A stretch of 30,693 nucleotides of DNA from a virus: IMG/VR virus record IMGVR_UViG_3300025732_000182, positions 1 to 30,693 of that record; one strand, given 5' to 3'. The position numbers and the translations under genes were made by a program. How positions within the stretch are numbered: the first letter of the stretch is position 1; every line of letters begins with the position of its first letter. Shown piece after piece: positions 17,050-24,358 of the stretch. Under the pieces are notes generated by a model. That model saw only the letters and a list, made by a program, of their open reading frames with translations, made no database searches and was not told where the DNA came from.

Positions 17050-17375
17050 TATTTTCTCTCAATATCGTCTTCAGTTACTTTCTTTCCGTATTGTAGCTCT
17101 AAGGCGTAAACTGGTTCTCCTGAAAACGCCATAAAAGTGTGCCATGTATTAGGTTTAATTTTCCAAATCTGAAAAGGGAATGCACACCATTCAAATGTTT
17201 GAGGTTCACGCACTCCCCACCCCTTAATAAACCACCATATTTCAGTTCTATGTTTATGTCTTTGTAACGATAATTCTCCTCCTGGCTTAAACCTCAACAA
17301 CTTTACACAAAACCAAGGTGTCCGCATCAAAGTAGCATACCATCCCCAATTACGTTTCTTTGGCCAATTCAACAT
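17049..17375 (-). CDS. Cupin, mannose-6-phosphate isomerase type II-like
   Basis: The ATG at 17375 follows GGAG. The 108-aa single-domain protein has the cupin pattern: FKPGGELSLQRHKHRTEIWW (His residues for metal), a strand-rich middle and NTWHTFMAFSGEPVYALELQ (second motif). It resembles the C-terminal cupin of bifunctional mannose-1-P guanylyltransferase/mannose-6-P isomerases, which make mannose precursors. Whether it isomerises a sugar or binds one is not known. Its neighbours are sugar-transfer and nucleotidyl-transfer genes, so a sugar role is likely. Confidence 0.8.
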   Translation of the reverse strand: MLNWPKKRNWGWYATLMRTPWFCVKLLRFKPGGELSLQRHKHRTEIWWFIKGWGVREPQTFEWCAFPFQIWKIKPNTWHTFMAFSGEPVYALELQYGKKVTEDDIERK

Positions 17376-17658
17376 AAAAACTCCAAATTATTACTCCAAC
17401 CGAAACCTTGAGCACTGCTATTGCATAAGCATTTCTTTCATATAATAAAAAAGGCAATATTAATAAAAGAGGTAAAGTTTTATAAACCATTTTATTTTGT
17501 ATCTTCTTTTGTCGCACCTGAAATAAATACTGCTCTCTTTCTTTTAAATTTTTAATCGCCCAATACTCACCCCTAGTTTGCTGTCTGTCTCCTAAAGTTT
17601 TAGTTATAATAAATATCGCTACTATAAACCCAATAAATCCGGAAATCATTTCAACCAT
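17350..17658 (-). CDS. Small membrane protein with three likely TM segments (102 aa)
   Basis: Starts at 17703, 17658 and 17649 are possible. I prefer 17658 (MVEMISGFIGFIVAIFIITK), which overlaps the upstream stop by 8 nt. Predicted membrane segments are at about residues 4-22, 60-73 and 78-95, with a charged KNLKEREQYLFQVRQKK linker between the first two. It overlaps the cupin gene. Holin, sugar-lipid carrier or anchor protein are all possible. Size and topology fit a holin, but the position inside the glycan cassette fits a membrane partner for glycan synthesis. Uncertain. Confidence 0.6.
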   Translation of the reverse strand: MVEMISGFIGFIVAIFIITKTLGDRQQTRGEYWAIKNLKEREQYLFQVRQKKIQNKMVYKTLPLLLILPFLLYERNAYAIAVLKVSVGVIIWSFYVELAKET

Positions 17659-18130
17659 GTAATCTATCTTCTTCAATAATAGCTTGACTAAAATCAAACC
17701 CATTAGACCACCTTGCTAATAAATGGCTGCTACTTTGCGCGTTATTACCACCAAGGCCAAATATTACAGGAATATTAAGCTTCTCACATATATCTTGCTC
17801 TGGTGTATTTTTAGCAGTTCTATCGCCGCCCTTGCCAAATATTAGGAATCTATGTTTAAAGCCTATATGATTACGGATAGCTTCTATATCCTTAGATACA
17901 TCACTAAGCGTCGTTGATTCCCATATTGTTGTCACACCTTTTACAGTGTTAAGCACATCTGCTCTTTGTGTTAAAGACATGAACGCTTTGCCTTTTTTCT
18001 TAACAAGCCAGTCATCACTATTAAGAATGACGCATATCTCTCCTATCTCTGCAGCTTGCGCAAACATTTTAGCATGTCCGTCATGATACGGGTCGAACCC
18101 ACCACTAAGTAATACTATTGGTTTTTCCAT
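17651..18130 (-). CDS. Nucleotidyltransferase, cytidylyltransferase-like (HxGH)
   Basis: The 159-aa protein carries LLSGGFDPYHDGHAKMF (residues 7-23), the phosphate-binding H-x-G-H-like motif of the nucleotidyltransferase superfamily (PYHDGH). LIFGKGGDR follows at 96-104, then SSSHLL at 133-138, in the place of the ISS/T-T signature. This fits the family of RfaE/HldE C-domains, glycerol-3-P and other sugar-P cytidylyl/adenylyl transferases that activate a sugar or alcohol with a nucleotide. The substrate is not evident. It would feed the glycosyltransferases of the cassette. The ATG at 18130 lies inside the end of the FkbM gene (16-nt overlap). Confidence 0.85.
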   Translation of the reverse strand: MEKPIVLLSGGFDPYHDGHAKMFAQAAEIGEICVILNSDDWLVKKKGKAFMSLTQRADVLNTVKGVTTIWESTTLSDVSKDIEAIRNHIGFKHRFLIFGKGGDRTAKNTPEQDICEKLNIPVIFGLGGNNAQSSSHLLARWSNGFDFSQAIIEEDRLHG

Positions 18131-18774
18131 GTTAATATATAATCCTTTCTTACTTGTTGAACTACCTGCATACCCATTTGTTGTAGTATCTTTAATGCAT
18201 CATGGTTTGTGCGTTGCTCTACACATACCACGGGACGTAATGCATATAAAATTTTATCCATACCAAGAACGCAATCAGCTTCCATGCCCTCAGTGTCTAT
18301 TTTAACTAAGCATTCATGAGGTTTAATATCATACAATTCTATATCCCAATGGAGATGTTTGTTGTTTATAGGCTTAACAAATGGACCGCTTCCTTCTTTT
18401 CTAGGCAGCTTTTTAATAGTGACTGCCCCAGAATTATTTATATCTACTTCAACTATTTCCACAAACCTGAGTTCTTCGCTAACTCCATGCGCCCATAAAA
18501 AGCGTTTAATATCTTTATTATCCAAATTCTTTTCTAAGCATTCATAAGTTTTTAAATTAGGTTCGTACGCCTCTATTTTCTTAAATCCAGCCCTATGCGC
18601 CATCAATGACCATAACCCTACATGCGCTCCTATATCGTAAAATATCTTAGGCTCTTTCACATAAGATATAGCAGTGTCGAATATATCTTTCTGGTAATTG
18701 CCTTGTTCGTCAATCATCCCTAATTTAAAATGAGTATCGCTTTCGGGAAACCATACACCGCATACTTGTTTCAT
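18115..18774 (-). CDS. FkbM-family SAM methyltransferase
   Basis: The 219-aa product has the FkbM layout: IFYDIGAHVGLW (44-55) as SAM-binding motif I, AYEPN (69-73) for the ribose-binding acidic residue, and CLVKIDTEGME (155-165) as the family signature, ending in VVCVEQR. FkbM enzymes O-methylate sugars, polyketides or lipids. In this cassette sugar methylation is the likely job, which could cap a glycan or block a receptor. The ATG overlaps the upstream stop as ATGA. Confidence 0.88.
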   Translation of the reverse strand: MKQVCGVWFPESDTHFKLGMIDEQGNYQKDIFDTAISYVKEPKIFYDIGAHVGLWSLMAHRAGFKKIEAYEPNLKTYECLEKNLDNKDIKRFLWAHGVSEELRFVEIVEVDINNSGAVTIKKLPRKEGSGPFVKPINNKHLHWDIELYDIKPHECLVKIDTEGMEADCVLGMDKILYALRPVVCVEQRTNHDALKILQQMGMQVVQQVRKDYILTWKNQ

Positions 18775-19253
18775 GTGTAATGCCTCACAATCTTTATGTC
18801 CTTGTTAGTCTGCAACATCAATTCCCACCATTCTTTAGGCTTAATTGTTACGTGGACATTTTCGCCATTAGTAAATGTCTTTTTCGCTGGTTGCGTGGAG
18901 ATAGATAAAAACAAAACTTTATGCGTAAAAAACATTAACTCATGTAATACTTTACCTACATCGCTTTCTGGGACGTGTTCTAAAACATCAGTACATATTA
19001 CCATGTCAAATAACTCATCATCAGAAGGCTTTAAGTCATAAGGATAACAATAAGGGTCATACAAATACACTTTGTCGGCTAATTTCTCTTTATGGCACTT
19101 TGCCTTTCCGCAGCCGTAATCTAGGATGCTACGACAATCATACTCCTGTATTAACTTCTTTATCTCTGGCAAATGCATTTCTAGACTACCACCACCAAAC
19201 ATTTTCTTTTCGTGCATGCGGCGATATTCTGAGGCTATATACTCTTTATTCAT
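18771..19253 (-). CDS. Class I SAM-dependent methyltransferase (160 aa)
   Basis: Motif I is SILDYGCGKAK (42-52), a second acidic residue lies at YLYDPYC (64-70), and DMVICTDVLEHV (83-94) is the post-I/motif II region of the Methyltransf_11/23 type. The conserved-looking NVHVTIKPKEWWELM (132-146) gives the family a distinct tail. It is small for the superfamily but complete. Substrate unknown; it stands next to the FkbM gene and probably methylates another position of the same product. It overlaps both neighbours as ATGA. Confidence 0.82.
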   Translation of the reverse strand: MNKEYIASEYRRMHEKKMFGGGSLEMHLPEIKKLIQEYDCRSILDYGCGKAKCHKEKLADKVYLYDPYCYPYDLKPSDDELFDMVICTDVLEHVPESDVGKVLHELMFFTHKVLFLSISTQPAKKTFTNGENVHVTIKPKEWWELMLQTNKDIKIVRHYT

Positions 19254-19483
19254 GACTTTATTTCCTCCAGAAGCATATTAGCAAATTTATAAGCCTCTCC
19301 TCTTGGCATAGGAAAATCGAAACTTTGACCACATTTTTCAAATCTGAATATATAGCCGCCCTTAGTATCTCCAAGCACTTCTAAGCTCGCTCCTTTATCT
19401 GCGCTTGCTTGGTGTGCGAATCTAAAAAAACTAGTTCCTATAGAACCTAATATACAGCCAATGTTATTGCGTATCTTATTCAT
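19250..19483 (-). CDS. Hypothetical protein in the glycan cassette (77 aa)
   Basis: The ATG at 19483 gives an 8-nt overlap with the upstream stop; an alternative start at 19519 would add 12 residues and overlap by 44 nt. The product, MNKIRNNIGCILGSIGTSFF and on, has a short hydrophobic start but no clear signal peptide, then a TKGGYIFRFEKCGQSFDFPM segment. No domain is recognised. Position and coupling to the methyltransferase imply a part in the same operon. Confidence 0.6.
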   Translation of the reverse strand: MNKIRNNIGCILGSIGTSFFRFAHQASADKGASLEVLGDTKGGYIFRFEKCGQSFDFPMPRGEAYKFANMLLEEIKS

Positions 19484-20255
19484 ATTTAGTACTAGGTATG
19501 TTAGTAAATTCATTATCACAAGCGCGTTGCCAGTATTCGTATTCCTCTGTCCATAGTTGAGCGTACGCTACATCCTGCCATTCAGGAAACCACGGCCCAC
19601 CTAAAGTGTAATGGATCACATCTGGTTTAGCAGACTGGTAAGCTGAAATATTAGGCGATAACCCCTCAATCCAGTTATATGTCGAAGGTAAAGTACCAAT
19701 GTCTTTGTCTTCCAGCCAATTAAAAGCGTGCATATCGCCACCATTAGCCCGATTTACCATATCAATAGTAAGATGTTTATTCTTAGGATGTGCGCAGTTC
19801 CACAACACAAAACTAGACCAGTTCTTACGGTGATACTTAGTCTGCGGTTGGTCATCCATCTTAACAGTTTCAATAGGCTTTTGGTTATGTTTTACAACCA
19901 TACAAGCGTATTTATTATCGCATAGATCAAATAACTTCTTTGGATTGGATGTGAATATCATATCGCAATCCATAAACAACGCCCATCCCTTATATTCATT
20001 TAAATAAGGAACTAAAAACCTAGTATGTGAAAACTCTGTGCTAAATGGCTTAAGGTCAAACATATCAACCCTATTACCGTCATGCGCTTGAGTTAACCAA
20101 GGCCTATAAAATAAACCTTGTTTACGTAGCTCCTTATGTTTTAAAGGAATAATGTTTATATTAAACCTCTTAGCTTGACGTAAAATAGAATGTTTACATA
20201 CTTGATATGCTACATCTTCCCTTGCGTCCCATCCTATATATATATTATGCATGCA
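19476..20255 (-). CDS. DXD glycosyltransferase (259 aa)
   Basis: I use the ATG at 20255 (MHNIYIGWDAREDVAYQVCK) because GGAGG lies 7 nt upstream; the longer frame from 20276 would be internal to the previous gene. The fold is GT-A-like: the N-terminal IYIGWD strand starts the nucleotide-binding domain, FMDCDMIF (DCD at 95-97) is the metal-binding DXD motif, and SSFVLWNCAH is the usual acceptor-side segment. HYTLGGPWF near the end resembles a conserved HxxGxxPW tail of GT8-like transferases. Donor and acceptor sugars are unknown. Confidence 0.82.
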   Translation of the reverse strand, partial: CMHNIYIGWDAREDVAYQVCKHSILRQAKRFNINIIPLKHKELRKQGLFYRPWLTQAHDGNRVDMFDLKPFSTEFSHTRFLVPYLNEYKGWALFMDCDMIFTSNPKKLFDLCDNKYACMVVKHNQKPIETVKMDDQPQTKYHRKNWSSFVLWNCAHPKNKHLTIDMVNRANGGDMHAFNWLEDKDIGTLPSTYNWIEGLSPNISAYQSAKPDVIHYTLGGPWFPEWQDVAYAQLWTEEYEYWQRACDNEFTNIPSTKYE

Positions 20256-21015
20256 ATAACCTCCATGCCGTGCCATTCTTAATTTCTTCTAATGTGAATT
20301 GATTGTAACTTATAAACCTTAATAACTGGTCTACTCTCTCATTTGTCTCTGGTTGAATTTTATTATCGATAACATCTTGTAAAGTATTTCGAGACCAATT
20401 TCCCACTATACTATGCATTCCACTTACTACAGGAACTCCCTTAATCACAGCATCTACTGCAACATTACTATTAAATGTTATTACGCAACTAGCGTCCTGT
20501 AAATCATGTTCTAATGGTGACGTGTCTGATTTATGGCGCACCTTGAAAGACTTCCCATCTAAAACCTGTGTAATCTCTTTTTCCCACCAACCAGGTTTAT
20601 GTCCGTGGTATGCCTCCATATATTCCGAAGGAGGAACAACAAGTATACGTCCTTTTGAGTTAAACCACTCTTCGCGCTTAAACTTAAGCTTTTTTAACCT
20701 ATCGTCCCATAACCAATTTTCTACATACTTAGCTTGCAACCCATTCTTACTAATACGGTAATAGCCATCAAAATGCCCCGGATTGATATATCCACGGTCT
20801 ACCATATAATAATCAACACCATATTGTTCGTTGTGCTTAAATATATCACCTGTGCCACGAAGGATGCCATATCCTACAGCTGTATGCTTATTGGTGCTTT
20901 TGATATAATTATCAGCCCAACTAGTATGTTTGATGATATTTTCAGGAATACCGGCATGAAGGGCTTTACTTACATGCTCGTTGATGTGATGGTCAGTCTG
21001 CCATACGTAGATCAT
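20245..21015 (-). CDS. KpsC/LipB-like capsule polysaccharide glycosyltransferase (256 aa)
   Basis: The ATG at 21015 follows AAAGGATTAT, and the promoter lies about 70 bp upstream. Residues 1-90 form an N-terminal sheet-rich half. The C-terminal half has ITFNSNVAVDAVIKGVPVVS (about 184-203), the nucleotide-sugar binding pattern of Kdo-type capsule glycosyltransferases, near ILVVPPSEYMEAYHGHKPGW. The protein is shorter than full KpsC, matching single-domain relatives. Known members add Kdo to phospholipid at the start of capsule synthesis. The role here could be similar or altered. It is the first gene of the cassette and overlaps the next glycosyltransferase. Confidence 0.7.
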   Translation of the reverse strand: MIYVWQTDHHINEHVSKALHAGIPENIIKHTSWADNYIKSTNKHTAVGYGILRGTGDIFKHNEQYGVDYYMVDRGYINPGHFDGYYRISKNGLQAKYVENWLWDDRLKKLKFKREEWFNSKGRILVVPPSEYMEAYHGHKPGWWEKEITQVLDGKSFKVRHKSDTSPLEHDLQDASCVITFNSNVAVDAVIKGVPVVSGMHSIVGNWSRNTLQDVIDNKIQPETNERVDQLLRFISYNQFTLEEIKNGTAWRLLHA

Positions 21016-21047
21016 ATAATCCTTTCCGAACCACCAGAAAGTTATTG

Positions 21048-21079
21048 CCTAGCAAAGGTGTTCAAGCTACTACTAGGCG
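21048..21079 (-). other. 5'-UTR inverted repeat of the glycan operon
   Basis: GCCTAG at 21074-21079 pairs with CTAGGC at 21048-21053 across a 20-nt loop on the minus strand. It sits between the promoter at 21085-21113 and the first cassette gene. The stem is short, and a regulatory role is only possible. Confidence 0.3.
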
Positions 21080-21084
21080 AATTC

Positions 21085-21113
21085 ATTTTATCTTTTGCAA
21101 TTTATCGTGTCAA
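21085..21113 (-). promoter_or_regulatory. Near-consensus sigma70 promoter for the glycan cassette
   Basis: On the minus strand TTGACA (21108-21113) and TAAAAT (21085-21090) are separated by exactly 17 bp, one mismatch from full consensus. It overlaps the last codons of terL and lies in the largest gap of this stretch, about 70 bp before the first cassette gene. This would let the host RNA polymerase express the glycan genes independently of the upstream packaging genes. Confidence 0.78.
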
Positions 21114-22558
21114 CTATTTTTTCTCACTTGTCGTTTAGCTTCCTGTATAGCTGCTTTTAATCTATCGCCTTTAGTTGTGATATACGGACGTGATGCACAG
21201 GCATACTGTGTTTCATCATAGCAATGGTCTTCTTGCTCTGTATCGGGACCAAGTTCTGGTCTTCGTTCATCTAATTGCAAATCCGGCACTGTGCGCCACC
21301 AATGTTTACATCCAACCGTAACATACAACATGGGGCCATCATCGTCACCTGCTATTCTTGCCCTCACTTCCTCAAAGTTCCCTATTCTCCCTTTGCGTGA
21401 TTGCTCCATTAAAAACCTACCATTAGTCGCGTCATACATTCTTTGCTGCACACTTGCGCCGTCATGCTCTGCCCACATTGCCGCATCACCTACGCGGTAA
21501 TCCATTTCCTCCCCTGCGTCTTCTTCTATATCAAGTATCTGTTTCGCTATTACCGTACTTTCTAACCTACACCCTTCATTAGCTTTACCATTCCAGCCGT
21601 AATATTCACGATATCGGATTAAAGCTCCTCTTGGGATTAACCTTTCCTTCCAATCATCTTTGGCCTTTAAAGTCATATGGTCTTCTACCACACACCACCA
21701 ACCTACTGAAAAAGGTTTTGCACTTCCCCAGTCAATCACCATAAACTTAGTCCACTCGTTAGGCACTTCAAAATCACGTATCATATGCTTATCACGTCTA
21801 AGCTTCTCTAATGCCGCACCTGCTGTAATATCCCATAAACCATATCTCATAGCCTTGACAAGATCAGGCGAGCCTAATCCTTCAAGGCGCATCTCATAAC
21901 CTGGGTCACATTCTAATAAAGAGGGATTATCTTCTAAGAGTGCAGGGATATATTGACGCAACATCCCACCCTCTTCTGGTGGCATTCGCTTAACCTCGAA
22001 AGGTGTTAGCATGTCAACAAAAGTTTGCTTAACAAAAGTATGACCAACGTTACCGGGATTAGAACCGCAAATAATTTTAGGCAAAGTAAAATCTTCTCCG
22101 AAGATTTGTTTAATAATGGTAGGGATAGCAGGTGGCATACGCACTCGATTGCGAAGAAAGCGATATATAACATCAGTAAAATGGGTAAGCTCGTCAATAA
22201 GTAACACATGTATTTCTGCTCCTTGGTATTTATATCTGTCCTTTTCGTGTTGGCAATGGCATAAATGAATCTTAGCACCATTAGGGAATTTTATTTCATC
22301 TTCCAACACCGATACATTAGGAAATGTACTTAATAAATTCCTAAACCCGCTTTCGCCGTCTAAATGGTTAGCTAATAAGTCGGGTCTCAATCGCCTAAAA
22401 AGATATACCTGGATGTTTGGGATGTACACACATAGGAGAATGGCAATAATGCGTAATAGATGTGATTTACCACCACCAGCCGCACCACCGTATAATATCT
22501 CAGTGGCTTCAGTTTCTAATACAAATGTTTGTTTGGGATGAAGGTTAAAATTTACCAC
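21110..22558 (-). CDS. terL: Terminase large subunit
   Basis: The ATPase half shows Walker A GGAAGGGKSH (24-33) and Walker B VLLIDE (118-123), then a coupling segment CGSNPGN (164-170). The nuclease half has VIDWG (D276), RVGDAAMW (D358) and EDHCYDETQYAC (442-454), which supply the metal-binding acids of an RNase H-like fold. The 482-aa length is typical. It moves DNA into the head using ATP and cuts the concatemer. The frame opens with a GTG at 22558 that overlaps the upstream gene; GGAG lies 8 nt before it. The gene normally precedes portal directly, but here it is separated by the glycan cassette. Confidence 0.96.
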   Translation of the reverse strand: MVNFNLHPKQTFVLETEATEILYGGAAGGGKSHLLRIIAILLCVYIPNIQVYLFRRLRPDLLANHLDGESGFRNLLSTFPNVSVLEDEIKFPNGAKIHLCHCQHEKDRYKYQGAEIHVLLIDELTHFTDVIYRFLRNRVRMPPAIPTIIKQIFGEDFTLPKIICGSNPGNVGHTFVKQTFVDMLTPFEVKRMPPEEGGMLRQYIPALLEDNPSLLECDPGYEMRLEGLGSPDLVKAMRYGLWDITAGAALEKLRRDKHMIRDFEVPNEWTKFMVIDWGSAKPFSVGWWCVVEDHMTLKAKDDWKERLIPRGALIRYREYYGWNGKANEGCRLESTVIAKQILDIEEDAGEEMDYRVGDAAMWAEHDGASVQQRMYDATNGRFLMEQSRKGRIGNFEEVRARIAGDDDGPMLYVTVGCKHWWRTVPDLQLDERRPELGPDTEQEDHCYDETQYACASRPYITTKGDRLKAAIQEAKRQVRKNS

Positions 22559-22823
22559 CGCCTACACTCCATGAGTTTAACTCTACTTTAGTCATCTGAG
22601 CAAACTTAGACTTTAAATCACCATTATAACTAATCTTCTCAGGGTTATCTACATTATCGGGTAATCGCGCATAATATCCACAGCAAACAACCTTATCACT
22701 ATGCTCATGACATTCAAATGGTTTAGGTGATTGCAATGCTATTGCTCTTTGTATTGCTGGCTCAATTACACAAGCATGTTTAGTAAATAAACAATGACGG
22801 CATGGCTTCTTTCTAACTTTCAT
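22545..22823 (-). CDS. Cysteine-rich hypothetical protein (92 aa)
   Basis: The product contains CRHC (8-11) with further Cys at 18, 38, 47 and 48 in the first 50 residues, a spacing that could hold zinc. The second half is polar, ending SWSVGGGKF. The first ATG is at 22823 with a weak ribosome site inside a short inverted repeat (ACACTT/AAGTGT). It overlaps the terL start by 14 nt, so it may be a terminase-linked protein. No known family is recognised. Confidence 0.65.
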   Translation of the reverse strand: MKVRKKPCRHCLFTKHACVIEPAIQRAIALQSPKPFECHEHSDKVVCCGYYARLPDNVDNPEKISYNGDLKSKFAQMTKVELNSWSVGGGKF

Positions 22824-22898
22824 TGTTACACTTCGGAAGGTTTAAAAAAGTGTTTTCCCGTGATTTTTAGCATATTACTTGTTAGTTTCTATACTATC

Positions 22899-22925
22899 GT
22901 TACAAATAAACACCCCGTTTGTAAC
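22899..22925 (-). other. Perfect 8-bp inverted repeat after the peptidase gene
   Basis: GTTACAAA and TTTGTAAC flank an 11-nt loop, immediately after the peptidase stop codon. No T-run follows on the minus strand, so it is not a standard terminator. It may be an mRNA 3' hairpin or a protein-binding site. The 103-bp gap around it holds no gene. Confidence 0.4.
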
Positions 22926-22926
22926 A

Positions 22927-23463
22927 TCAATTTACATCTACACCTAGCTCATTAAACCTAAAACTAGGCACGAAGTGTTTGTAAAAGTAATCCTTAGCCT
23001 CTGGTAAGTGTTGATTCATTATATCTAATACATATACCTTATCACCTAGTCTTGCAGTTAGGATTAAATGAGGCTTACCATCATAATCACCAGACCATAG
23101 GTTAAGTTCTTCTGGTTTCCAACCTAACGCGCGTAGCTCGTAATACTTAGTTGTAGCATAAGCCTTGCAATCAGCTTCCGCCGTCATATAAAATTGAGTT
23201 GGTGTCATCCAAGGTGATAATGCAAATAATCTCTTACTGTTAACCCTATCATTAACCATTCTAAGTTTATCTAACGTAGGTTTGCCACGGCCAGATATAA
23301 TCTTTTCAGTCTGTAATATCCTAACCCAATCAGGAACTATTACTTTCATTTGCGGGTCTTTGTCTATTTCTCTAGCATAGTTCTGTACTCTTTCTATATG
23401 CGTAGGATGTCCTGCATAGGCCGTTAGGGGTAATAACATTAATGCTATGATTAAATACTTCAT
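22927..23463 (-). CDS. Secreted transglutaminase-like cysteine peptidase (BTLCP, Peptidase_C93-like)
   Basis: The first 18 residues (MKYLIIALMLLPLTAYAG) form a Sec signal peptide with likely cleavage after AYA. The mature part keeps a transglutaminase-type triad: Cys99 in EADCKAYATTKYYELRALGW, His132 in DGKPHLIL and Asp147 in VYVLDIM. This matches the bacterial transglutaminase-like cysteine peptidase family (BTLCP). The family's substrates in bacteria are mostly surface or periplasmic. In a phage, export plus a Cys-His-Asp triad makes an endolysin or cell-envelope enzyme possible, and no other lysis enzyme is seen in the window. The start overlaps the terS stop as ATGA. Confident in family, not in role. 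Confidence 0.8.
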   Translation of the reverse strand: MKYLIIALMLLPLTAYAGHPTHIERVQNYAREIDKDPQMKVIVPDWVRILQTEKIISGRGKPTLDKLRMVNDRVNSKRLFALSPWMTPTQFYMTAEADCKAYATTKYYELRALGWKPEELNLWSGDYDGKPHLILTARLGDKVYVLDIMNQHLPEAKDYFYKHFVPSFRFNELGVDVN

Positions 23464-23810
23464 GCAGGTGTGTTGTAATTCTTAGTTAGGATTATTTGTG
23501 GGTTGCCAGTTTCTTTGTTTTCTTGTTTGTCCGCCCAATCAAATCTATTCTTCATATTCATATAAAATAATGTAGGACTAAATTCTTTATCTCGCAAAGC
23601 AATTCTTCCTTGTTTATACCACCAACCCTTTGATAATTGTTCACCTATACTTTTGGCGTCCATAAATTCAGAATGCTCTTTACACCAATTATATAATGTT
23701 TGCTTTACTACCCCTATTTCTGCAGCCACTTCTTCTATCGAAGCCCCTTCGGACATCAATTCTTTTATCAACTCACAATAAATAGGAGAATATTTACTAT
23801 CTGTACCCAT
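23460..23810 (-). CDS. terS: Terminase small subunit
   Basis: Residues about 24-45 (IEEVAAEIGVVKQTLYNWCK) form a helix-turn-helix that would bind the packaging site. The stretch SPTLFYMNMKNRFDWADKQE (about 79-98) is a recurrent signature of small terminases ('lmknrfgwrdkqe'). The 116-aa length is in the lower normal range. It selects phage DNA and activates TerL. The gene lies between HNH and peptidase, with terL two genes downstream. Confidence 0.85.
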   Translation of the reverse strand: MGTDSKYSPIYCELIKELMSEGASIEEVAAEIGVVKQTLYNWCKEHSEFMDAKSIGEQLSKGWWYKQGRIALRDKEFSPTLFYMNMKNRFDWADKQENKETGNPQIILTKNYNTPA

Positions 23811-24348
23811 AATCTAAACTATCTTTTTTTGATAAATTAATTTCAGGTAATACTAATTGTATGTTAGATATTACATGATGACCACCTTTTGCTAACGGAA
23901 TGATATGATCAATATGATAAGTATCTAAAGGTTTTCCACTAATAGCACATCGGTAATCTTGTGTTAATAATAATTTCTTAATCGACGCATACGTTACTGA
24001 CCCATCACTGGTTGATATTTTTTGCGCACGCCTGTTATGATTATTAGCAAGAACTTTTAATCTTCCATCATCCGTGGAATATCTTTGTCTTTTGTATTTA
24101 TTAATTTGTTCTTTATTATTTAAATAATATTCGCGCATTTTTGCTAAATATTTTTCATTTTCATTACGTAATTTACGTATACGCTCTTTATTCATTAATC
24201 TATATTGTTTTTCACACGTTTTACAAAAAACTTGAAACCCAAGAGAGCTACGTTTATCTTTATTAAAAGACTCCGGAAACTTATTTATTAAACAAGTTTT
24301 ACATTGAATAGTGCCATTAGAATTAAGTGTTTTTTTTGGTCTACCCAT
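23797..24348 (-). CDS. HNH endonuclease with N-terminal zinc-binding region
   Basis: Two CxxC pairs (C16/C19 and C42/C45) suggest a zinc knot. A Lys/Arg-rich helix (RIRKLRNENEKYLAK) follows. The C-terminal domain has the HNH pattern: CAISG (134-138), YHIDHIIPLAKGGHHVISNI (144-163) and LPEINLSKKD. All key His, Asp and Asn residues are present, so it should be active. Beside a small terminase, such nucleases either help terminase cut cos sites or are homing-type elements. No intron is seen. The ribosome site is weak. The overlap with terS (14 nt) supports a packaging link. Confidence 0.85.
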   Translation of the reverse strand: MGRPKKTLNSNGTIQCKTCLINKFPESFNKDKRSSLGFQVFCKTCEKQYRLMNKERIRKLRNENEKYLAKMREYYLNNKEQINKYKRQRYSTDDGRLKVLANNHNRRAQKISTSDGSVTYASIKKLLLTQDYRCAISGKPLDTYHIDHIIPLAKGGHHVISNIQLVLPEINLSKKDSLDYGYR

Positions 24349-24358
24349 ACCAGCTATA

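Noticed and set aside
21074-21088. Small ATG-started frame of about 14 codons in the glycan-operon leader
   Set aside because: Its ATG lies in or before the -10 box of the promoter, so it would not be on that transcript.
22006-22281. Hydrophobic minus-strand frame of 91 codons inside terL
   Set aside because: It is fully inside the conserved ATPase/nuclease coding region in a different frame. A nested membrane protein is possible in principle, but nothing supports it.
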